Origin: an uncultured Rickettsiales bacterium
Lineage (GTDB): Bacteria; Pseudomonadota; Alphaproteobacteria; Rickettsiales; Midichloriaceae
Direction of reading: 5' to 3'
Length of the DNA: 9,084 nucleotides
NCBI GenBank assembly: GCA_937996615.1
Contig: CALKVD010000136.1
Coordinates: 1-9,084, forward strand
Part shown: in pieces, positions 1-5,166 of the stretch
Layout of the letters: every line of letters begins with the position of its first letter
How positions within the stretch are numbered: the stretch's first letter is position 1
The notes under the pieces: generated by a model
Seen by the model: only the letters and a program-made list of their open reading frames with translations
What the model was told of the DNA's origin: nothing
Database searches by the model: none
Made by a program: the position numbers and the translations under genes

Positions 1-7
1 ATTATTT

Positions 8-874
8 ATGATCTACCACAATATCTTGTTGCAAAAGCTAAACCAAACAATCTTATATGCTGCCATATTGATGTTGTGGGCAATTTTTCAATGCCCAATT
101 GCAATTGCCATTCCTAGAGAAGCTGGAAATACTTTGGTTGGTTCTAGCAAATATAATAGCGTTAGTAGTCAAGCTAATAATATCAATACAGATATCGATG
201 ACGATGATCCGATAGCGGAAAGTGCTGATTCTGATACAATGCTTGTTTGTGATTCTTGGGAAGGATATAATCGTGCTATGTTTGATTTAAATACTAAAAT
301 AGATAGGACAATAATTCTCCCAGCATCAAAAGTTTATCGTGCCATGTTATTTCCTAATTGGGCTAGGCAAGGAGTGGGTAATTTTTTGAGTAATCTTAGA
401 GAACCTACCTATATGTTCAATTCTATTCTACAAGGAGATCCTAGAGCATTTTTCAGTTCCAGTTTTCGTTTTGTATTTAATTCAATTTTTGGATTATTTG
501 GTTTTATCGATTGGGCAAAACATAAAGTGCCACAAAAAAAAGTAGATTTTGCATCAACTTTGCAGCATTGGGGAGTGGTGAACGGTAATTACATGATTCT
601 ACCAGTTTTAGGGCCCTCAACTGTTAGAAGTACTGTCGGCTTGATTGCTGATATACTTACCGACCCATTTTTATATGCCTTCCCTAGCGGTGTGATAGAA
701 AAAATGCTGTTATTAAATATAGTCCATCAACGTGATACTTACGATGATCTTATTAAAGAAATAGAATCAACTTCTCTTGATAGATATTTAACTTTTCGTA
801 GTATATATTTGCAAAAACATGTTGATAAAAATCCTAAATGCATCGCGATACTTAAAGGAATAAAGTCAAAATGA
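8..874 (+). CDS. mlaA: MlaA/VacJ-family outer-membrane phospholipid transport protein
   Basis: Predicted MlaA, the outer-membrane component of the Mla pathway, which removes mislocalised phospholipids from the outer leaflet and passes them to periplasmic MlaC. The 288-residue protein has a hydrophobic N-terminal segment (about residues 14-36), an Asn/Asp-rich linker with an acidic run near 62-67, and a family core at about 82-235. Recognisable core motifs are DSWEGYNRAMFDLN (82-95), FLSNLREP (126-133), the RFVFNSIFGLFGFID stretch (154-168), DFASTLQHWGV (180-190), and LPVLGPSTVRS followed by DILTDP (198-220). Many MlaA proteins are lipoproteins, but here the only early cysteine (C29, context AIFQC) does not fit a lipobox, so a cleaved or retained signal segment is inferred. 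The ATG at 8 is the first start visible. Only seven bases precede it and they contain no in-frame stop, so a start before the window is possible. No mlaC or mlaDEF neighbour is visible. Confidence 0.9.
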   Translation: MIYHNILLQKLNQTILYAAILMLWAIFQCPIAIAIPREAGNTLVGSSKYNSVSSQANNINTDIDDDDPIAESADSDTMLVCDSWEGYNRAMFDLNTKIDRTIILPASKVYRAMLFPNWARQGVGNFLSNLREPTYMFNSILQGDPRAFFSSSFRFVFNSIFGLFGFIDWAKHKVPQKKVDFASTLQHWGVVNGNYMILPVLGPSTVRSTVGLIADILTDPFLYAFPSGVIEKMLLLNIVHQRDTYDDLIKEIESTSLDRYLTFRSIYLQKHVDKNPKCIAILKGIKSK

Positions 875-904
875 TAAAGAATATTTTCTGTACCTACTTC
901 CCGA

Positions 905-925
905 AGTATATTTTCTAAATATACT
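905..925 (+). terminator. Perfect 9-bp A/T-rich hairpin downstream of mlaA, possible terminator
   Basis: AGTATATTT (905-913) and AAATATACT (917-925) are perfect inverted repeats separated by a three-base TCT loop. The hairpin starts 30 bases after the mlaA stop and lies about 40 bases before the vir promoter, which is where a terminator would be expected. Only one G-C pair is present, and the following bases (AGAAAGTTAATTATTTT) are T-rich but not a clean T-run. Intrinsic termination is therefore plausible but weak, and the hairpin may instead stabilise the mlaA mRNA 3' end. Confidence 0.4.
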
Positions 926-967
926 AGAAAGTTAATTATTTTAAATTCTACCAGCATTAGATTAATG

Positions 968-996
968 TTGTCAGTTACAAGCTAGATATATATAAT
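968..996 (+). promoter_or_regulatory. Sigma70-type promoter for the vir operon
   Basis: A -35 box TTGTCA (968-973, five of six consensus positions) is followed by exactly 17 bases and a perfect -10 box TATAAT (991-996). Transcription would start at about 1002-1005, leaving a leader of roughly 150 nt before the virB8 ATG at 1152. It is the only near-consensus promoter I found in the gap between mlaA and virB8. No other gap up to 7010 is longer than about 45 bases, so this promoter probably serves virB8 through the small lipoprotein gene. Near-consensus boxes are less surprising in A/T-rich DNA, but correct spacing and placement together make this credible. Confidence 0.65.
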
Positions 997-1012
997 AATT
1001 TTATATGCTTTT

Positions 1013-1022
1013 AGTAATTACT
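1013..1022. promoter_or_regulatory. 10-bp perfect palindrome just downstream of the vir promoter
   Basis: AGTAATTACT is its own reverse complement. It is centred about 14 bases downstream of the predicted transcription start, a position where a bound repressor could block the polymerase. The sequence alone cannot show that a protein binds here, and short A/T palindromes are common in DNA of this composition. Part of it (TAGTAA, 1012-1017) could also pair in RNA with TTACTA (1043-1048) to form a leader stem. Confidence 0.25.
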
Positions 1023-1151
1023 GATCAAATTTTTGCTGCAGGTTACTAGCATAGATTGTTAAAATATTGTAGAATATGGCGAAATTTAAATTGTACATCA
1101 ATTTTTCTTTTCGTTTATTATTAGATTAATACACTAAGTTTGTATAGTTTT

Positions 1152-1832
1152 ATGCTTAATAAAAAAAATGAATCTGTTAGCAAGCTAGACAGCTGGTATA
1201 GTGAGGCTTATTCTAGTGCTGTTTTGCAGCGTAATGTTTTTATGCTGATAGCCATAATATCAATCATAGTAACGATCTCAGCAGTTTTAGCACTTAGGTA
1301 TGTCAAAAATACCAAAAGCATTGAACCATTCGTGATTGAGATCGAACGCAAAACAGGAATACCAACAGTAGTAGATCCCTTGACTGTGCATAACTATTCT
1401 GCCAATGAAGTTGTTAAAAGAGCCTTAGTTATGCAATATATAAAAGCAAGAGAAGAATATTTCTCACAAACTTTTCAGTATAATTATGGTAGTGTGATTA
1501 AAGTTATGTCCTCACCGACTGTTTATTATAATCAGTACTTACCCCAAAGCAATCCACAGAATCCAAACAGTTCTGCGGCACTATTAGGGCAAGATGCAAG
1601 TAAAACAGTTCAATGGAAATCTATAATATTTCCAACCGATAATACAGCTCAGGTTCGTATTCAAGTCGATACATATGGTAGTGCTAATAAAAATAAGCAA
1701 GACAAGATAATATTAATCGGATTTGAGTTCCAGAAACTTGATTTAAATGAAGCGGACAGATTAATAAATCCACTTGGTTTTGTTGTGACCCTATATAGAA
1801 TTGAAGATGAAAATACAATAAGGCAGTATTAA
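1152..1832 (+). CDS. virB8: Type IV secretion protein VirB8 (RvhB8-like), inner-membrane scaffold
   Basis: VirB8 is a bitopic inner-membrane protein whose periplasmic domain dimerises and links the VirB9/VirB10 core with other secretion-channel subunits. From the ATG at 1152 the product is 226 residues. It has a short cytoplasmic N-terminus with the family-like SWYSEAYSSAVLQRN (14-28), one membrane helix (about 29-49), and a periplasmic NTF2-like domain (about 55-226). That domain includes the EPFVIEIE start (58-65), the YIKAREEY segment (96-103) and the hallmark NPLGFVVTLYR (206-216). A TTG at 1140 would add four residues; I prefer the ATG, though neither start has a convincing ribosome-binding site. 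A run of eight A lies at codons 4-6. This is the first gene of the vir operon, preceded by a good promoter and followed after 42 bases by virB9. Confidence 0.93.
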   Translation: MLNKKNESVSKLDSWYSEAYSSAVLQRNVFMLIAIISIIVTISAVLALRYVKNTKSIEPFVIEIERKTGIPTVVDPLTVHNYSANEVVKRALVMQYIKAREEYFSQTFQYNYGSVIKVMSSPTVYYNQYLPQSNPQNPNSSAALLGQDASKTVQWKSIIFPTDNTAQVRIQVDTYGSANKNKQDKIILIGFEFQKLDLNEADRLINPLGFVVTLYRIEDENTIRQY

Positions 1833-1874
1833 GCAAGATTAGAAACACAAATACAAATATCATATTATAAAATC

Positions 1875-2648
1875 ATGATTCACTTTTATCACATCTGTAA
1901 AATTTTTCTGTCGCTAATAGTTTTGATAATTCTAAGCTATTATGTTGATATATATACAAGCCAAAACAAAGCTTTTGCATCAAATTATCCAATCGCCACT
2001 GACAGCCGAATCAAGACTTTTGTTTATAGTGAAAACGAAGTGTTTCCAATCATACTCCACTATGGATATCAGACATCATTAGAGTTCGGTAGAGGGGAGA
2101 CAGTTCAAACGTACTCTGTGGGCAACAGTTATGCTTGGCAATTTTCTTCAGTTGGCAGAACAATGTTCATCAAGCCACTAGAAGAGAATATTATAACCAA
2201 TATGACTGTCATCACTAACAAACGTCGCTATTATTTTGAACTCCATTCTAAGTCACTGATTGGCGCATCCGACGAAGAGTTATCATATGCAATCAGATTT
2301 TTTTATCCTGACGAATTGGAAGATCAATTAAAGCCAGAAGCTACTCATTCGAGCTCTGGTTCTGATGCTGCTTCTGTGCCAGTAATCAAGCCATATAACT
2401 TTAATTATAAAATTTCAGGCTCAAATAAAGTTGCTCCAACTTCTGTTTTTGATGATGGGATTAACACCTATTTTGAGTATGAAAAAGAGCAAGACTTCAC
2501 TCCAGAAATATTTCTAGAAAATGACAAAAAAGTTTCGCTAGATCTTAGAAGAGTTGGTAATTATTTGGTAACTAATAATACTGGCTCTAAATTCACAATA
2601 GTTTATAAAAGAACATCGGTTGTTGTAACGGCAAATAAAACAAAATAA
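1875..2648 (+). CDS. virB9: Type IV secretion protein VirB9 (TrbG/CagX family), periplasmic core subunit
   Basis: VirB9 forms part of the outer-membrane core ring, wrapping VirB10 and normally anchored by the lipoprotein VirB7. The 257-residue product has a hydrophobic signal segment (about 9-28) with a plausible signal peptidase I site at AFA-S (after residue 35). An N-terminal beta domain follows (about 40-147, with RIKTFVYSENEVFPI and the YYFEL motif), then a Ser/Ala-rich linker (about 155-170). The C-terminal domain (about 172-252) carries YNFNYKISG, the diagnostic VFDDGINTYFEY (191-202) and RRVGNYLVTNN (225-235). Length and domain order match the family. The ATG at 1875 is chosen because it puts the signal peptide at the N-terminus and the next in-frame Met is far inside. 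No ribosome-binding site is obvious. virB10 follows after 34 bases. Confidence 0.93.
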   Translation: MIHFYHICKIFLSLIVLIILSYYVDIYTSQNKAFASNYPIATDSRIKTFVYSENEVFPIILHYGYQTSLEFGRGETVQTYSVGNSYAWQFSSVGRTMFIKPLEENIITNMTVITNKRRYYFELHSKSLIGASDEELSYAIRFFYPDELEDQLKPEATHSSSGSDAASVPVIKPYNFNYKISGSNKVAPTSVFDDGINTYFEYEKEQDFTPEIFLENDKKVSLDLRRVGNYLVTNNTGSKFTIVYKRTSVVVTANKTK

Positions 2649-2682
2649 GATACATAATATATATTAATAATAAGTATAAAAG

Positions 2683-4143
2683 ATGCAGGATACAGATCAA
2701 AAAAAAATCGAACACATACCTCCAGAAGATAATCAATATAATTTTGATGAAAGTGATGCTTTGGATATAGAAAATAATGATTCTTTAGAAGATAATTCAA
2801 TCAAAAGCAAAATTCAACAGATGCTCAATGACCCAGTGAAAAAACGTAAAGTTATTTTGATTCTGATCATAATTGGATTAATGGGTATAGTTGGGTTCTA
2901 CTTTTTATTCTATGGTAGTTCAAACAATCAAATCACAAATCTGCCACAAGAGCCGCAATTGCAAATTCAGCAAAAATTTATTCCAAGTAATAATTTCGAT
3001 CCAATACCTCAGAATAATAGTTCACCGATAATTAACGATATCAACAAACAGCTTGCACCACAAAATATTGCCGAGCCAAAAGTACCTTTGCCCCCACCTC
3101 CACCACCTCCAACCGAGCCGACACCGCCAATACCTATCCCACAGCAGCCTGTCTTACCAGTTCAGCAACCCCAAATGGTGATTCCAATTGCACCAGCACC
3201 AACAATTATATCACCATCAATTTCCAGTCCTGATAATGCAGAAAAAAAAATGGCAAGAATGCGAGCAGGTATAGTAGTTTTTGGTGGTTCGGGAGGGACA
3301 AACAATATCGAAAATGCAGATAATCCTAATTCAAATGGTGATACAAACAAAGGAGCTAAACAAAATCAAGCTGGGACCACATCTAAAGCTTCAGCGAAAG
3401 ATTATCTAGGGTTTGACGGTGGAGTTATAGATAATTCTGATATCCTGCAACCATCTACCGCTTCTTCTGTAGTTGCTACTAAAGTTAATAATTTAGATCG
3501 TTCATTGATTCAAGGGAAGATAATTGATGCGGTGCTTGAAACTGCGATCAACACACAGCTACAAAGCCCTAGTATAGTCAGAGCAATATTATCTCGTGAT
3601 ACCTATGCTGAACAAGGTAAAAATGTTTTAATACCCAAAGGATCAAGATTAGTTGGAACCTACTCAGCCGCAACTACTGCTGGCCAAACCAGGATACTTG
3701 TAACTTGGACTAGGATTATTACTCCATCTGGAGTTGATGTTGCAATTAATGCTCCAGCTGCAGATAGTTTAGGTCGTGCTGGTCTCGAAGGTTTCTATGA
3801 TGATGCATTGTTTAATAAACTTTCGGCATCATTTCTAATTTCTTATATAATTCCGCTTGCAATGCTTAGAGCAACTAATTCGGGCAATGAGCAAACCACA
3901 ACTACAACTACAACTGGCGAAAAAGGCAAAACAACCAGCACAACCAGCACAGCCAAAACTCAGATGATGCAAAATGCTAGACAGCAATTTTCAAAAGTCG
4001 CTCAAGATGCTATTGAAAAGCGCTTTCCTGGTACTGTAACTGTATCAGTTGACCAGGGTAGTACCGTCAAAATTCTAGTCGTCCAGGATCTTGTTTTTCC
4101 TTCTGCTGCAATCAATAAGTCAAGAGGTAATATTTTACCATGA
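2683..4143 (+). CDS. virB10: Type IV secretion protein VirB10 (TrbI family), envelope-spanning core protein
   Basis: VirB10 spans both membranes and senses ATP energy from VirB11/VirD4 to gate the channel. The 486-residue protein has an acidic cytoplasmic N-terminus (1-50), a KKRK stop-transfer motif and one membrane helix (about 57-77). A long Gln/Pro-rich periplasmic region (83-185) follows, including seven consecutive prolines (137-143), then a KKMARMRAGIVVFGG motif (188-202) and the TrbI beta-barrel domain (about 265-477). Within the barrel, the hydrophobic helix at 376-395 and the amphipathic helix at 425-447 match the antenna helices that cross the outer membrane. The loop between them (397-424) is Thr-rich and built from short DNA repeats. 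Runs of nine A occur at codons 6-9 and at 3242-3250. The stop overlaps the virB11 start (ATGA). Confidence 0.94.
   Translation: MQDTDQKKIEHIPPEDNQYNFDESDALDIENNDSLEDNSIKSKIQQMLNDPVKKRKVILILIIIGLMGIVGFYFLFYGSSNNQITNLPQEPQLQIQQKFIPSNNFDPIPQNNSSPIINDINKQLAPQNIAEPKVPLPPPPPPPTEPTPPIPIPQQPVLPVQQPQMVIPIAPAPTIISPSISSPDNAEKKMARMRAGIVVFGGSGGTNNIENADNPNSNGDTNKGAKQNQAGTTSKASAKDYLGFDGGVIDNSDILQPSTASSVVATKVNNLDRSLIQGKIIDAVLETAINTQLQSPSIVRAILSRDTYAEQGKNVLIPKGSRLVGTYSAATTAGQTRILVTWTRIITPSGVDVAINAPAADSLGRAGLEGFYDDALFNKLSASFLISYIIPLAMLRATNSGNEQTTTTTTTGEKGKTTSTTSTAKTQMMQNARQQFSKVAQDAIEKRFPGTVTVSVDQGSTVKILVVQDLVFPSAAINKSRGNILP
3898..3948 (+). repeat. In-frame short tandem repeats coding the Thr-rich VirB10 loop
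   Basis: Three perfect copies of the hexamer ACAACT (3898-3915) encode six of a run of seven threonines, residues 405-411. After a Gly/Lys spacer come two perfect copies of the nonamer ACAACCAGC (3931-3939 and 3940-3948), encoding TTSTTS (417-422). Both unit lengths are multiples of three, so gain or loss of a copy would keep the virB10 frame. The repeats lie between the two predicted antenna helices, the part of VirB10-family cores known to face outside the outer membrane. Confidence 0.8.
4124..4142 (+). promoter_or_regulatory. virB11 ribosome-binding site partly masked by a start-codon hairpin
   Basis: GAGGT (4124-4128), inside the virB10 coding region, is the only convincing Shine-Dalgarno match before a vir gene here. 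It lies 11 bases before the virB11 ATG at 4140, somewhat longer than usual. GGTAA (4126-4130) and TTACC (4135-4139) form a perfect five-pair stem with a TATT loop, directly abutting the ATG. The stem would hide half of the Shine-Dalgarno sequence until a ribosome finishing virB10 melts it. With the ATGA overlap, this suggests translational coupling of virB10 to virB11. The hairpin is seen in the sequence; the coupling is inferred. Confidence 0.45.
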
Positions 4144-5132
4144 CAACAACACAAGTAACGGCATTAGAAACCTACCTTGCTCCTCTTCAGTCGATCTTTC
4201 TCGAAGAAGGAGTAAACGAAGTTTCAATTAATAAACCAAAAGAAGTTTGGGTAGAAAAAAGAGGTGACTTAAGAAAAGAAGACATACCATCTCTTGATTT
4301 TGACCATCTTCGTTCTCTAGCGCTCCTGATCGCAAGTTCAACAGAGCAAAAGATTAGTGAAGAAACTCCTCTTCTATCAGCAACTTTACCAAATGGTTTT
4401 CGTATCCAAATTGTGATCCCGCCAGCTTGCGAACCAGGATCGATTGGAATGTCGATCCGTAAACCGTCCAGCATGAATCTAGATTTGGATGCATACGAAA
4501 AAATGGGTGCGTTTGATAATACCGCAGTGGAAAATATCGTTGATGAAAATAATAAAATATTAAATGATTTGCTGAATGCTAGAAAGATCAAGGAGTTTCT
4601 TTATAAAGCTGTAACTGCCAAAAAAAATGTCATAATTAGCGGCGGAACTTCAACGGGTAAAACAACTTTTACTAACGCGATGCTGCTTGCGATTCCAACC
4701 GAAGAACGAATAATTACTTGCGAAGATTCAAGGGAAATAGATCTAAAAATGCATCCAAATCGACTCCATCTACTAGCGTCTAAGGGCGGCCAAGGTCGTG
4801 CTAAAGTATCGATTCAAGATTTGATAGAAGCATGTCTCCGCCTTCGTCCAGACCGAATTATCGTTGGTGAGTTGCGGGGGGCAGAGGCGTTCAGTTTTCT
4901 CCGTGCTATTAACACTGGCCACCCTGGATCAATCTCGACCCTGCACGCCGATACCCCGCAAATGGCGATAGAGCAGCTAAAGTTGATGGTGATGCAAGCA
5001 GGGATGGGGATTCCTGCTGAGCAAATACGTGATTATATTTTGCATGTTGTTGATGTAATAATACAATTGAAGCGAGGAGCAAAAGGAAGAAGATATATTT
5101 CGGAAATTTTCTTTACTGGAGCTCAGAATTAA
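4140..5132 (+). CDS. virB11: Type IV secretion traffic ATPase VirB11
   Basis: VirB11 is a hexameric secretion ATPase at the cytoplasmic face of the inner membrane that powers assembly and substrate transfer with VirD4 and VirB4. The 330-residue protein has an N-terminal domain (about 8-130, with EGVNEVSINKP at 23-33 and ATLPNGFRIQIVIPP at 81-95) and a C-terminal RecA-like domain. All nucleotide motifs are intact: Walker A GGTSTGKTT (168-176), Asp box ITCEDSREI (192-200), Walker B region RPDRIIVGELRG (236-247) and His box TGHPGSISTLHAD (259-271). The start is the ATG overlapping the virB10 stop. Length and motif order are normal, so the enzyme is probably active. The part coding the conserved motifs is locally richer in G+C, which I attribute to protein conservation rather than transfer. 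Confidence 0.96.
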   Translation: MTTTQVTALETYLAPLQSIFLEEGVNEVSINKPKEVWVEKRGDLRKEDIPSLDFDHLRSLALLIASSTEQKISEETPLLSATLPNGFRIQIVIPPACEPGSIGMSIRKPSSMNLDLDAYEKMGAFDNTAVENIVDENNKILNDLLNARKIKEFLYKAVTAKKNVIISGGTSTGKTTFTNAMLLAIPTEERIITCEDSREIDLKMHPNRLHLLASKGGQGRAKVSIQDLIEACLRLRPDRIIVGELRGAEAFSFLRAINTGHPGSISTLHADTPQMAIEQLKLMVMQAGMGIPAEQIRDYILHVVDVIIQLKRGAKGRRYISEIFFTGAQN

Positions 5133-5166
5133 TGATAACAAATAATTTAAGATTATTAATAATTGC

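Noticed and set aside
739..957. 72-codon minus-strand frame at the mlaA 3' end
   Set aside because: Mostly antisense to mlaA, with no lipobox, motif or ribosome-binding site; not a VirB7 candidate.
1091..1121. Second promoter candidate TTGTAC ... TATTAT
   Set aside because: The -35 matches only three of six positions and the spacer is 19 bases; the promoter at 968-996 is far better.
1140..1151. TTG start for virB8, four codons upstream of the ATG
   Set aside because: The in-frame ATG at 1152 is a better start codon and gives a normal VirB8 N-terminus; no ribosome-binding site favours the TTG.
875..1151. tRNA, small RNA, riboswitch or mobile-element remnant in the mlaA-virB8 gap
   Set aside because: No cloverleaf, known aptamer core, terminal inverted repeats or transposase fragment could be recognised; only the promoter and short hairpins are supportable.
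4187..4591. 134-codon open frame on the minus strand inside virB11
   Set aside because: It lies entirely antisense to a clear VirB11 gene, its product has no recognisable motif, and it is explained by the complementary codon pattern.
4780..5000. Locally G+C-richer stretch in virB11 as a sign of recent transfer
   Set aside because: It coincides with the conserved Walker B and His-box motifs, rich in Gly, Arg and Ala codons, and the gene is in its normal operon place.
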